DNA from: Akkermansiaceae bacterium | GTDB lineage: Bacteria > Verrucomicrobiota > Verrucomicrobiia > Verrucomicrobiales > Akkermansiaceae | Direction of reading: 5' to 3' | DNA length: 64,000 nucleotides | Assembly: GCA_013041925.1 (NCBI GenBank) | Contig: JABDRB010000021.1 | Coordinates: 1 to 64,000, forward strand | Part shown: piece after piece, positions 35,715 to 45,309 of the stretch | Numbering within the stretch: position 1 is the stretch's first letter | Layout: each line of letters begins with the position of its first letter | Translations under genes and position numbers: made by a program | Notes under the pieces: generated by a model | Told to the model about the DNA's origin: nothing | The model's database searches: none | What the model saw: the letters and a program-made list of their open reading frames with translations, nothing else

Positions 35715-38135
35715 TCACCCCACCAAGATTGACTCCTGCTCGGCGATAGCGCGTTTCGTGGCGGCAAAGCTATCTGGCGTCAGAGAAATCGAATCGATAC
35801 CGGCCTCGACCAAAAACCGAGCAAACTCGGGTTTATCACTGGGCGCTTGCCCACAGATCCCAACCTTACGCCCATGGGCATGTGCGGTCTTGATCAGCTG
35901 CCGGATCACCACGCGGATCGCCTCATGATTTTCATCAAAAAGGGTGGCCAACTTATCGGAATCTCGGTCAATCCCAAGCACCAGCTGAGTCAGGTCATTT
36001 GAGCCGATGGAAAACCCGTCAAACCTCTCGGCAAAATCATCGGCGAGAATAATATTGCTCGGTATCTCCGCCATCACGTAGACCTGCAATCCATTTTCAC
36101 CCCGCACGAGACCCTTGTCCGCCATCACAGCTAATACCTTATCCGCCTCCTCGGGCGTCCGGCAGAAAGGAATCATGACGATGACATTATCAAGCCCCAT
36201 GGACTCCCTGACCCGTTTGATGGCCTCGCACTCCAAGGCAAAGCCTTCTCGGTAATCATCGCTGTAATACCGAGACGCCCCACGGAAACCCAACATGGGG
36301 TTTTCTTCACTCGGTTCAAACTCGGCACCTCCTATCAAATCACGATATTCGTTGGTTTTAAAATCGCTGGTTCTCACGATCACAGGTCGGGGGTAATGGC
36401 TGGCGGCAATCCGAGCAATCCCCATGGTGAGACGATCAACAAAGTAACGTGTCTTGTCGGTATACTGCCGCGTCAGACTCTGAATTTCCTCCCAAGCATT
36501 GCTGTCTTTGAGATCATCAAACCGAACCAGTGCCATTGGGTGAATTTTGATGAAATTGGAGATAATAAACTCCATCCTTGCAAGACCAATACCGGCGCTG
36601 GGAAGTCGCCACCAGTAGTTTGCGGCATCCGGGTTAGCGATATTGAGCATCACCTCGGTCTTGGTTTCAGGTAGATCAGACAGGCTGGTCTCCGTGATTT
36701 CATAATCAAGGATCCCCTCATACACAAGCCCGCGCCCCGCATCGGCACAGCTCAGCGTCACCTTCTGCCCGTTGTGAAGTTTTTGGGTTGCTGTCCCCGT
36801 CCCTATGACGGCAGGCACTCCCAGCTCTCGACTAACAATAGCCGCATGACTCGTCCGGCCACCGTGGTCGGTGATCAGCCCGGCCGCCGATTTCATCAGA
36901 GGCACCCAGTCAGGGTCGGTCACCGAGGTCACCAAAATCCTCCCTGGCTTAAATTTCTTTGCCTCACTCAAATTGCGGATCACCATCACCTTGCCGTTGG
37001 CAATGCTCGATCCGATACCGAGCGCCTTGAGGATCGGCGCGGGCCGTTTCCCAGTGATTTTTGCCGTCACGAGACTTGTCGCTGACGCCTGTGAATGAAC
37101 GGTCTCTGGTCGGGCTTGCAGGATAGCCAGTTCACCAGTCTGACCGTCTAGCGCCCACTCAATATCCATCGCTTTACCGTAGTGGTTTTCGATCCCAACC
37201 GCCCATTGTGAGAGCTTCATAATCTGAGAGTCGGTGATACAAAATACGCGCGATTTTTCGATCGGTGTCGGTAAATTAATCACGGACTCATGATCGCGAT
37301 CGCTATAAACCATCATCAAATCCTTGTCGCCGAGCTCCCTGCCAATAATTGGAACGGCATCAGACTGCCCGACAAGCGCCTTACACACACGGAACTCATC
37401 TGGGTTGACCACCCCCTTCACGACATTCTCACCCAGCCCGTAGGCCGCATTGATGACAATCACACCGGGGAAGCCCGTGTCGCTGTCGATGCTAAACATC
37501 ACACCCGCAGCGCCTCGATCTGACCGCACCATCTTCTGCACACCCACAGAAAGGTAGACATTGACGTCGGCAAACCCTTTTTGTTCACGGTAACTGATCG
37601 CCCGGTTCGTGTAGAGTGAAGCAAAACACTTCCTGCACGCATCCAGCAATGCCATCTCACCACGGACGTTCAGATAACTTTCCTGCTGCCCCGCGAAGCT
37701 CGCATCGGGAAGATCCTCTGCCGTCGCGCTACTCCTCACCGCCACATCTGCCTCGCCGACGTCATATCGCGCACTCAAGTCACGGTAGGCATCAAGGATG
37801 TCCGCCATCATCTCGGGGGGAAACTCCGCATCTAAAATCAACTGACGGATCACGGCTCCGGTTTCATCCAACCCCGACTCCCCTCGCTGAAACGCACCAA
37901 TCTGTAAATCGATCATGTCCTCAATCCCATTGTATTGGAGAAAGCGACGATACGCACAGGCGGTGGTAGCAAACCCCTGTGGCACAGGGATCCCCATCTC
38001 GCCAAGATGCTGAATCATCTCGCCAAGCGATGCATTTTTCCCTCCCACCACGGAGACCGACTCCATGTTCACCTCCTCAAACCATCGAAGTGTCCGGTCA
38101 GACACGTCCACACCATCGTCATCCTTCGTCTTCAT
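35715..38135 (-). CDS. ppsA: Phosphoenolpyruvate synthase
   Basis: It makes PEP, AMP and phosphate from pyruvate, ATP and water in gluconeogenesis. The 806-residue protein has an N-terminal ATP-grasp domain (VGGKNASLGEM, VRSSATAEDLPDASFAGQQES). The central phosphohistidine domain has His430 in TDHGGRTSHAAIVSRE. The C-terminal PEP/pyruvate-binding barrel has IPFCRTPEEADKVL, SIGSNDLTQLVLGIDRD and VGICGQAPSD. It converges with the formate dehydrogenase genes with a 20-bp gap. The symporter gene lies 204 bp upstream on the same strand. Confidence 0.95.
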   Translation of the reverse strand: MKTKDDDGVDVSDRTLRWFEEVNMESVSVVGGKNASLGEMIQHLGEMGIPVPQGFATTACAYRRFLQYNGIEDMIDLQIGAFQRGESGLDETGAVIRQLILDAEFPPEMMADILDAYRDLSARYDVGEADVAVRSSATAEDLPDASFAGQQESYLNVRGEMALLDACRKCFASLYTNRAISYREQKGFADVNVYLSVGVQKMVRSDRGAAGVMFSIDSDTGFPGVIVINAAYGLGENVVKGVVNPDEFRVCKALVGQSDAVPIIGRELGDKDLMMVYSDRDHESVINLPTPIEKSRVFCITDSQIMKLSQWAVGIENHYGKAMDIEWALDGQTGELAILQARPETVHSQASATSLVTAKITGKRPAPILKALGIGSSIANGKVMVIRNLSEAKKFKPGRILVTSVTDPDWVPLMKSAAGLITDHGGRTSHAAIVSRELGVPAVIGTGTATQKLHNGQKVTLSCADAGRGLVYEGILDYEITETSLSDLPETKTEVMLNIANPDAANYWWRLPSAGIGLARMEFIISNFIKIHPMALVRFDDLKDSNAWEEIQSLTRQYTDKTRYFVDRLTMGIARIAASHYPRPVIVRTSDFKTNEYRDLIGGAEFEPSEENPMLGFRGASRYYSDDYREGFALECEAIKRVRESMGLDNVIVMIPFCRTPEEADKVLAVMADKGLVRGENGLQVYVMAEIPSNIILADDFAERFDGFSIGSNDLTQLVLGIDRDSDKLATLFDENHEAIRVVIRQLIKTAHAHGRKVGICGQAPSDKPEFARFLVEAGIDSISLTPDSFAATKRAIAEQESILVG

Positions 38136-38339
38136 AAGATTATGCCATTAGCAGCACTTAAGCATCACATTACCCCAACACCATTAGCTCATCTTCAATT
38201 GGCCAAAATGACCTCTATTTTGTTAATCCACCCCCGAACCACTGGAAACTCCCGCAACCACCCGACGACACCGCCCCCCAGTGTGCCCACCCATGACACG
38301 CTACGATGGTCCAAGCATCAAGGCACTGGGCACCAACAG

Positions 38340-39665
38340 TCAGGACACCAATAAGTCCTCGCCCTCGGACTTGGCAATGACAACCGCTGCGCAAGAATCA
38401 CCAAAGATATTCACGGCGGTTCGGCTCATATCGAGCAAGCGGTCGACCGCTAACAGGGCCACCACAGCCATTTCTGCATTCGGGATACCTGAGCTATTTA
38501 AAATCAAGAGGATGGCCACGAGGCTGGCGGAAGGAATCCCGGCCACACCAATACTGGTGAGCAACGCCGTGATAACAACGGCAAACTGGGCGGAGAGACT
38601 CAGGTCAATCCCCATGACTTGCGCCACAAAGATGACCGCGACACATTCGTAGAGGGCCGTTCCATCCATATTGACAGTAGCTCCGAGAGGTAAGGTAAAA
38701 CTCGAGACGCGCTTGGAGACACCCGCATTTTTCTGCACACAAAACATGGTTTCGGGAAGGGTGGCCGCCGATGAGGCCGTGGAAAAAGCCGTCAGCATCG
38801 CCATACGCATCGCCCGAAAATGCGCCCATGGATTCACCCGCGCTACACAACGCAGAACCAGCGGCATCACCACAAAAAGATGGATCGCCAACGCTAAAAC
38901 TACCGTCAAAAAATACTTCCCAAGGCTCATAAAGATCTCAGGCCCACTTTTAAAAATGGTGGGTAACAATAACCCAAACACGCCCAAGGGAGCAAAAACC
39001 ATAATCCACTGAGTCACCCGAATCATCACGTCATTGATCGCCTGGATACTCCCGAGAAGGGGTCGCATGTGATCGACCGGCAAACGTGCCATGGCGATGG
39101 CAAAGAGGATGGAGAAAAAAATCATCCCCAACAGCTGGCCATTTTCGGTGGCCGCCTTAATGACATTGGCGGGGATCATTTTTTTAAACAGATCCGCGTA
39201 GTCGCCGGCTTTCTTTTCCCCCGCCTTGGCCACTTTATCTTTCTCAGCTTGACTGGCACCCTCGGCTTTTTGTTCGAGGGCGGCACGGATCTCTGGGTTG
39301 GCCGTCCCATTTTCCAACCCAGGCTGGATCGTATTCACCAAAACGAGACCCACAAGCACAGCACTTAAGCTGGTGCCCATGTAGAACCCGAGAGTCTTGA
39401 CCCCTAAACGACCAAAACCCTTCACGCCCCCTAAACCCGCAATACCCGCAATGATGGAACTCGCCACTAAAGGAACGATAATCATCTTCAGCGCTTGTAT
39501 AAATAGCTTGCCAACAAAGTCACTCACCGCGATGGCATTCTGGATAAAATAAAATGCCTGCGTATCACCCGCAACCGCTCTGCTGATATTACGAAAGACG
39601 ATGGCTGTGCCCGTGGCCAATACCAAGGCCAACAGAATCTGCCAATGAGGAGCAATCTTCTTCAT
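38340..39665 (-). CDS. Dicarboxylate/amino acid:cation symporter (DAACS family)
   Basis: A 441-residue inner-membrane transporter for C4-dicarboxylates or acidic amino acids driven by Na+ or H+. The family signature SSAATLPETM (the SSxxTLP serine-rich loop) is present. So are the NMDGTALYE segment that binds cation and substrate and the hairpin-rich AGIPSASLVAILLILNSSGIP end. A polar loop of about 40 residues near 120-160 (EQKAEGASQAEKDKVAKAGEKK) is longer than in GltP. The substrate is not assignable. The next gene on the same strand is ppsA, 204 bp downstream, and succinate or malate uptake would feed gluconeogenesis (inference). Confidence 0.9.
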   Translation of the reverse strand: MKKIAPHWQILLALVLATGTAIVFRNISRAVAGDTQAFYFIQNAIAVSDFVGKLFIQALKMIIVPLVASSIIAGIAGLGGVKGFGRLGVKTLGFYMGTSLSAVLVGLVLVNTIQPGLENGTANPEIRAALEQKAEGASQAEKDKVAKAGEKKAGDYADLFKKMIPANVIKAATENGQLLGMIFFSILFAIAMARLPVDHMRPLLGSIQAINDVMIRVTQWIMVFAPLGVFGLLLPTIFKSGPEIFMSLGKYFLTVVLALAIHLFVVMPLVLRCVARVNPWAHFRAMRMAMLTAFSTASSAATLPETMFCVQKNAGVSKRVSSFTLPLGATVNMDGTALYECVAVIFVAQVMGIDLSLSAQFAVVITALLTSIGVAGIPSASLVAILLILNSSGIPNAEMAVVALLAVDRLLDMSRTAVNIFGDSCAAVVIAKSEGEDLLVS

Positions 39666-39773
39666 GCGACCGATCCTAGGGGCTCATCAGGAAAAGGAAA
39701 ACCACGAATCCTTGTTTTTCACAACTTGCCACGTGAGCCCATCAAGCGAGCCATTCCGTCGTTTGACGTCATT

Positions 39774-41720
39774 TCATGTCTTACGCGACACCTCCAAGAG
39801 AAAAACAATCTGCTGTCTTTCTGAATAGAGTGAGCGGGCTTCATACACCGCATTTTGCGGGGTTATCTTTTGCGCCAGTGTCCGCGCCACGGTGTCTTCC
39901 GCCCTGAGACGTATACGATCAGAAGAAATCGAAAGCACCGACTGCTGGGCGGCTTGGATATCATAGCGGGCAAAGGTGCGGGCTAAGCTTCCGTAGGTGG
40001 CATCGCGCTGACGTAAATTGCGGATGCTATCCGCAATGAGTAGCGAATGGCCGGATTCCTGACGCTCGGCGTAGGCGACCGCCATCCCTGCTTGGATCCG
40101 TCCGACCGCTCCAACCGATTGGAGTGATTGAATTTCACGGCCCGCGTCCTCCAGCATCAGCAACGCCTGTCGGCTATCCCCTTGTCTCTGCCGAGCCCGA
40201 GCCATGGACACCAGGGCCATCGCTTTTTCATCAGATCGGTTAATTTCTTGGAGTGTATTATACGCCGCGGCGTGGTCGCCATCGGCAGCCGCAGCCTGCG
40301 CAATAGATCGATAGGCACGATCGCGAGCCCTGATCGAGTTAATCCTGATCGCTACGTTACGTGCCCGCGCAGGACTTCCCCCGTCTGCCGTAACACGGGA
40401 AACATAACCCAGCGTCCGCTCCCGGATGGCATCGATAGGAATGGAATCCGTCCTCACCAAGGAACCACTCAGGTCACCTGTCCGTGCCTGCTCGACCGAT
40501 AACTGCTCAAGAGCATACGACCGCTCGCGATCGTCATGGATGCGGGTGGTGATGTATGCGCTCTCCGAAAACTGACCCAAGGCTGCCAACTCGGTGACCA
40601 TCTCACGCAGTGACGAATCAACGATCGATTGATCACGCACATTCTGGACCATTTGCAAGCCACCCGCAACATCCCCGCTCTGCGCACGCAGTCGCGCCAG
40701 CGCTGCCAACGTCAGGTCTTTCAGGTTTTCATTTTTCATCATCTGCACCGATTGCTCGGCCCCTGAAAAGTCTTTCAGCGTTCCTCGTTTCAGCGCAACC
40801 CGCCGGTAAGCGTCATCTTTTCTTCTTCCGTTAATGATGGTGCTTGCTGTTTGCATCGCGACGGATGCCCCCTCGTAAGACGCTTCACTTTCCGCAATGG
40901 CAATGAGCGCAACATCACGATCACTGCCGTTGATAATCTGCACAATGAGTGTGCGCGCCATATCGACCTTACCGAGGCGGGCTGACCATGCCGCGACCTC
41001 GCCGAGTGCGCGTTCACGCTGACGCGGGTTCTGAATATCATGTAATGCCTCCATGGCGTCCGCGGCTTGCCGTTGACTCAACATTGCCTTGATCACCTCG
41101 CGCACCGCGATCGATGATGCGAGCTGATCATCAGGATCGGCCGCCATTTTTTTGGCCATTTGTAAAACCTCCCGTGCGTCCCGTTTCTCACCGCGACGGT
41201 ATTGCTCCATGGCAACGGCAATCAAGTTTTTCCATGGGGTTTCACTCTTGAGGGCGAGATCATACGCTGCGTCTATAATCGAGGCACGCAAGGCCACGCT
41301 GGCGCGGGCCTTGGCCGATGTCGTGCTGCGCCAACCTAGGGGGCCACCCTTGATACCTGCTAGATTAACACTGGAGATCGATGCCCCAGAGGCTCCAGAT
41401 GATGGGCCACTCGCTCCGGACATCTGAGCAGAGACTAACGACTTACCATCGGCCCGAGATGTTGGACGGACGTCGGCGCTGTCCGCGCCATATCGAGAGT
41501 CTGAACCCGAGCTATGCCCCCCGCCTTGGGAACTCACATCCAACCCGCTGGCGGAAGATGACCCATCCTGACGGTCTGGCCTAGCATCCTGCTGATGACC
41601 AATGTCATGGATCGGCCCAAACATGGAAACCGCACCTAAATACAGAGACCAGAGAGCCACTAACGCAAGCCCAGCAGGGGCAAGGCCGTTTTTCCAATGA
41701 CTCTGATTCAGGTGTATCAC
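39774..41720 (-). CDS. Membrane-anchored TPR-like repeat protein
   Basis: No family is recognised. One transmembrane helix (about 14-33) is followed by a long Ser/Gly/Asp-rich segment (about 46-125) and then roughly 480 residues of helical repeats. Motifs such as ALGEVAAWSARLGKVDMART, YGSLARTFARYDIQAA, RSIAQAAAADGDHAAAYNTL and LAALARLRAQSGDVAGGLQM recur every 30-40 residues, resembling tetratricopeptide or SEL1-like solenoids with many Arg/Asp pairs (RDRAYRSIA). The start is GTG at 41720. The protein probably forms an extracytoplasmic scaffold. It diverges from gltX across about 115 bp. Confidence 0.8.
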   Translation of the reverse strand: MIHLNQSHWKNGLAPAGLALVALWSLYLGAVSMFGPIHDIGHQQDARPDRQDGSSSASGLDVSSQGGGHSSGSDSRYGADSADVRPTSRADGKSLVSAQMSGASGPSSGASGASISSVNLAGIKGGPLGWRSTTSAKARASVALRASIIDAAYDLALKSETPWKNLIAVAMEQYRRGEKRDAREVLQMAKKMAADPDDQLASSIAVREVIKAMLSQRQAADAMEALHDIQNPRQRERALGEVAAWSARLGKVDMARTLIVQIINGSDRDVALIAIAESEASYEGASVAMQTASTIINGRRKDDAYRRVALKRGTLKDFSGAEQSVQMMKNENLKDLTLAALARLRAQSGDVAGGLQMVQNVRDQSIVDSSLREMVTELAALGQFSESAYITTRIHDDRERSYALEQLSVEQARTGDLSGSLVRTDSIPIDAIRERTLGYVSRVTADGGSPARARNVAIRINSIRARDRAYRSIAQAAAADGDHAAAYNTLQEINRSDEKAMALVSMARARQRQGDSRQALLMLEDAGREIQSLQSVGAVGRIQAGMAVAYAERQESGHSLLIADSIRNLRQRDATYGSLARTFARYDIQAAQQSVLSISSDRIRLRAEDTVARTLAQKITPQNAVYEARSLYSERQQIVFLLEVSRKT

Positions 41721-41835
41721 ATTTTATTTACGCCTCGCCGCACACAACCTTTTCACCTTTCTTAAATAATAGTTATTTTTTCACCTCACGTGCTCCACCC
41801 TTGCCCTCGGGATGATGTCGCGTTACACCGCGCAT

Positions 41836-43155
41836 GTGAAAAACGCTCAAGTACGCACCCGATTTGCACCATCTCCCACCGGCTACCTCCATGTAGGAGG
41901 CGCTCGGACAGCCCTTTTCAACTGGCTCTTTGCCCGTAAACACGGCGGCCGTTTTGTCCTGCGTGTGGAAGACACGGATGAGGCCCGCAATACCGAGGAA
42001 GCCCGGCAGGCGATTTTCGAGGGGATGCAATGGCTTGGACTAGACTGGGACGAAGGACCGCAAGCGGATGGCAGTTCGTCAGGGGACTTCGGCCCCTATT
42101 TCCAAAGCCAACGCCGAGAAATTTATGACAAGTGGTTTGAGAAGCTACGTGCGGACGGTCGTGTTTATGAAGACGACGGTGCGTGGAGGTTCAAATTTGC
42201 GCGCAAAGCGGTGGTCATGCAGGATTTAATCTGCGGCGAGGTCACCATCGACTACACCAACACATCCAATACACCTGACATGGTGGTGCGCCGCTCTGAC
42301 GGGTCATACGTCTTTCATTTCGTCAACGTGGTGGATGATTTGGAAATGAAAATCAGTCACGTTCTACGTGGCGAAGACCACCTGATGAACACCCCGAAAC
42401 ACCTCCAACTCTTTGAGGCCTTCGGTGTCGAGCCCCCCCAATACGGACATATCCCACTGATCCTCAATAAAGATGGATCCAAGATGAGTAAACGTGACAC
42501 GGGGGCCGCTGTCGGCGGTTATGCCCAAGAGGGGTACACGTCTGAGGCCGTGTTTAATTTCCTCGCTCTGCTCGGCTGGTCGCCAAAGGATGAATCCGAG
42601 ATCATGCCAGTGAGCGAGATCATCGACCGCTTTAGCCTCGAAGGAGTCAACCGGTCACCCGCAAAGTTTGACGCCGAAAAATGTGCCTGGATCAACCAGC
42701 AGCATTTAATGCAGCTTGATGCCGAGGCCTTTGCGCACGCAGCCGCCCCTTATCTTGAACAAGCGGGTGTTGCGCTGCCGGAGAACTACACGGCCATTGC
42801 CGCCTCGGTGCAGGAGAAGGTCAGGCTACTCAATGAGGTGCCTGCTGCGATCGCCTTTTTCGCAGAACTTCAATTTGATCAATCGGCATTGGAGAAGGTG
42901 AGAAGTCAAGAGCTCGCCAAGGGCTTGCTAGAAAAACTTGCGGAGGCTTTCAGAATCAACGATGATTGGTCCCAAGCGAAGCAAACGATCGGCAACACCG
43001 CAAAAGCCCATGGTGCGAAACCTGGGCAGTTGATGTTCCCGACCCGTGTCGCACTCAGCGGACAATCCGGCGGACCCGACCTCGGCGCCATCCTCGACAT
43101 CCTCGGCAAAGAGGAATCCATCCGTCGTATCCAACACACCGTGTCCATTCTCTAA
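41836..43155 (+). CDS. gltX: Glutamyl-tRNA synthetase
   Basis: It charges glutamate onto tRNA. The class I signatures are GYLHVGGARTALFNWLFARKHGG (HIGH-like, residues about 12-34) and NKDGSKMSKRDTG (KMSKR). The catalytic VLRVEDTDEARN stretch and the C-terminal helical anticodon domain are normal. I prefer the GTG at 41836, which gives MKNAQVRTRFAPSPTG. ATG codons at 41812 and 41815 would add eight or seven residues. With gatB present and no visible GlnRS, it may be non-discriminating (inference). aroE follows 12 bp after the stop. Confidence 0.94.
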   Translation: MKNAQVRTRFAPSPTGYLHVGGARTALFNWLFARKHGGRFVLRVEDTDEARNTEEARQAIFEGMQWLGLDWDEGPQADGSSSGDFGPYFQSQRREIYDKWFEKLRADGRVYEDDGAWRFKFARKAVVMQDLICGEVTIDYTNTSNTPDMVVRRSDGSYVFHFVNVVDDLEMKISHVLRGEDHLMNTPKHLQLFEAFGVEPPQYGHIPLILNKDGSKMSKRDTGAAVGGYAQEGYTSEAVFNFLALLGWSPKDESEIMPVSEIIDRFSLEGVNRSPAKFDAEKCAWINQQHLMQLDAEAFAHAAAPYLEQAGVALPENYTAIAASVQEKVRLLNEVPAAIAFFAELQFDQSALEKVRSQELAKGLLEKLAEAFRINDDWSQAKQTIGNTAKAHGAKPGQLMFPTRVALSGQSGGPDLGAILDILGKEESIRRIQHTVSIL

Positions 43156-43167
43156 ATATTATTCCCC

Positions 43168-44094
43168 ATGAAAGACGTTTACCAGATCTCCGATCTCGCC
43201 AGCCGCAAGATCCTCGACCAAGGAGCCGAGAAACCCGCACGCCTCGCCGTGATCGGATACCCCGTGGCACACTCGGCATCCCCTGCGATGCATCAGGCCG
43301 CTCTCGACGCGCTCGATGTGGACGCACGCTACATCCGACTCGAGGTCAAACCTGGCCAAGTCGCTGAAGCGATCGACCGCATGAAGGAGCTCGAGTTTAT
43401 CGGCTGCAACGTCACCGTCCCGCATAAGCTCGAGGTGATAGACAGCTGTGATGACCTCAGCGAGGACGCGCGTGCATTGGGCGCAGTGAACACACTTTTG
43501 TTGGGCGACCAAGTTCTCGGACACAATACCGATGCCCCTGGACTCGTCCGCGCCATCCATGAGGACTTCGGGATCGACCTAGCCGACCTCAAAGTGATGA
43601 TCGTTGGGGTTGGTGGTGGAGCTGGCCGTGCCGTGGCCACCCAGTGCTCACGGATCGGTTGCGATCAACTCTGGCTGGTGAATCGCACGCTAGAAAAAGC
43701 GGAAGACCTCGCCCAACACCTCCGTGTCTTCAGCGACCAAGCCCAGCACCTCGAAGGCCCTGGTGAAAAACTCTACGCCATGACACCCGATGATCCATCT
43801 ATTGTGGAGGCCGCCGGCCACGCAGATCTCATCATCAATGCCACCTCGCTTGGGCTCAAGTCGTTTGACCCCCTGCCGCTTACCCGCGGGTGTGTGCAAC
43901 CTCACCACCTCGTGTATGACATGATCTACAACCCGCCCAGCACGCCGCTCATCAAGCATGCACAATCGATGGGAGCCCGCACCTCCAATGGCCTCTCGAT
44001 GTTACTGCATCAAGGGGCGTTGGCCTATGAATGCTGGTTCCCTGGGACAAACCCGCTAACACACATGAAACGCGGATTACTCAGCCCGCTCTGA
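43168..44094 (+). CDS. aroE: Shikimate dehydrogenase
   Basis: NADPH-dependent reduction of 3-dehydroshikimate. Substrate-binding motifs are VIGYPVAHSASPAMHQAAL (SxS pair) and GCNVTVPHKLEV with the catalytic Lys; the later GHNTDAPGLVRAI holds the partner Asp. The nucleotide-binding GVGGGAGRAVA glycine motif and NRTLEKAEDL (NRT) follow. The protein is 308 aa, slightly longer than typical because of an N-terminal extension of about 25 residues (MKDVYQISDL...). The 3' end overlaps the convergent downstream gene by 18 bp. Confidence 0.93.
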   Translation: MKDVYQISDLASRKILDQGAEKPARLAVIGYPVAHSASPAMHQAALDALDVDARYIRLEVKPGQVAEAIDRMKELEFIGCNVTVPHKLEVIDSCDDLSEDARALGAVNTLLLGDQVLGHNTDAPGLVRAIHEDFGIDLADLKVMIVGVGGGAGRAVATQCSRIGCDQLWLVNRTLEKAEDLAQHLRVFSDQAQHLEGPGEKLYAMTPDDPSIVEAAGHADLIINATSLGLKSFDPLPLTRGCVQPHHLVYDMIYNPPSTPLIKHAQSMGARTSNGLSMLLHQGALAYECWFPGTNPLTHMKRGLLSPL

Positions 44095-45303
44095 GCCACT
44101 GGTGCGCGCGGCAGCCTCGGCATCTTCTGCGGCTTCGATCTTCACGCCATACCAATGGTTGTCCAAGATCTCGAGCAGTTCCAGCTGGGTTTCCTCCCCC
44201 TCTTCTTTGCGTAACCGCAGTCTCACTCTAACGCGGTGATAGCGGTATGGGTCCCTATCTCCTAGGGTGAATCCAGCGGCGTCCTTAGCGACACCCTCGT
44301 CAGCATCTTCGCTCTGCAACATCTTCTGAATCCATTTACCTGATGGGCTATCGACAGGAACCCTCACACTTGTCGATGCCACACCATCAAATTCATGTTT
44401 CGTATAAATATTCGGCTTGTAAAAAACGACATCGAACTCATCACGCGCATAATCTTCTCCGATGTCACGGACGCGCATATAAAGACGAAAGACCCCCTCG
44501 TCTCCATCATGACCAGACGGAAAAAGTAACCACGGGCGGGTATCGTATCGGACAAAGGACTCCCAATCGATCTTCCACTGCTTCCCGTCATCAATAAAAA
44601 TCACCTCGAACTGCTCGCCGATTTTATTTTTACATAGGGTGCCAATGACCGTTTCTCCTGACACATCGAGCAAATCCCCATGGTCGATTCTGATGTTATT
44701 GCGCTTCACGGAGATGCTCGGGTGAGCTTGGTAGTAGCGCTCCATCACACCGGACAAGCGAGGTCCACGGTAGACATACTGAGCTTTACCCGCTGAGCTC
44801 GGATCATTCAGAAAGGAGAGCATCACCTGCTCACAGGAAGCAACGGAACCCGCCACAAAGAGCCGCTTTTTTTTCTCCTCAGCTTTCGCTAAAAACTCCT
44901 GACGTTCGAACTCCTTCTTCTTTGCATCGGACTCAGCCTCACCCCCCGAATCAAACGTGTAGACAACCAAGCGGACGACGAGCATGGCGAGCATGGCAAA
45001 CAAAAAGCCCGCAGCGACAAAGCGTAGTTTCCGATTTCCATTCACTTTGCGTTTCCCGCGCGTAATGCGACGTCGGCCATGATGACTGTCGTCATCCAAT
45101 GTGGGCTCGCCACTTTCTGGAGCCTCTGGATTGACTCTTTGAAGGTTGCCGATCGGCCCTTGCTGACGGGTTTTCCCCGTCGGCGGGTAACCGCAAACCG
45201 AGCATTTCTGCTGACTCACGTCGCGAATAGAAGATTTGAAAAGTGCCCCACATTCGCGGCAGTGGTAATGCCCTTGAGTTAATTTTTGGGTTTTTCTAGT
45301 CAT
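44077..45303 (-). CDS. Zinc-ribbon membrane protein, paralogue 2 of tandem pair
   Basis: Unrecognised family. A four-cysteine zinc ribbon lies at the N-terminus (Cys15, Cys18, Cys34, Cys37 in CRECG and CSVCG), followed by a basic, disordered stretch and one transmembrane helix (94-116). Then comes a long mixed alpha/beta domain. The C-terminal 150 residues resemble those of the gene just upstream on the same strand: QWKIDWESF versus QLKLDWQAT, and QLELLEILDNHWYGV versus QVELVEIVNTEWV at the very end. The start is 6 bp after that gene's stop, so the two are co-transcribed. With the zinc ribbon inside the cell, the large domain would be periplasmic (inference). It overlaps the aroE 3' end by 18 bp. 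Confidence 0.8.
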   Translation of the reverse strand: MTRKTQKLTQGHYHCRECGALFKSSIRDVSQQKCSVCGYPPTGKTRQQGPIGNLQRVNPEAPESGEPTLDDDSHHGRRRITRGKRKVNGNRKLRFVAAGFLFAMLAMLVVRLVVYTFDSGGEAESDAKKKEFERQEFLAKAEEKKKRLFVAGSVASCEQVMLSFLNDPSSAGKAQYVYRGPRLSGVMERYYQAHPSISVKRNNIRIDHGDLLDVSGETVIGTLCKNKIGEQFEVIFIDDGKQWKIDWESFVRYDTRPWLLFPSGHDGDEGVFRLYMRVRDIGEDYARDEFDVVFYKPNIYTKHEFDGVASTSVRVPVDSPSGKWIQKMLQSEDADEGVAKDAAGFTLGDRDPYRYHRVRVRLRLRKEEGEETQLELLEILDNHWYGVKIEAAEDAEAAARTSGSERAE

Positions 45304-45309
45304 CTTATC

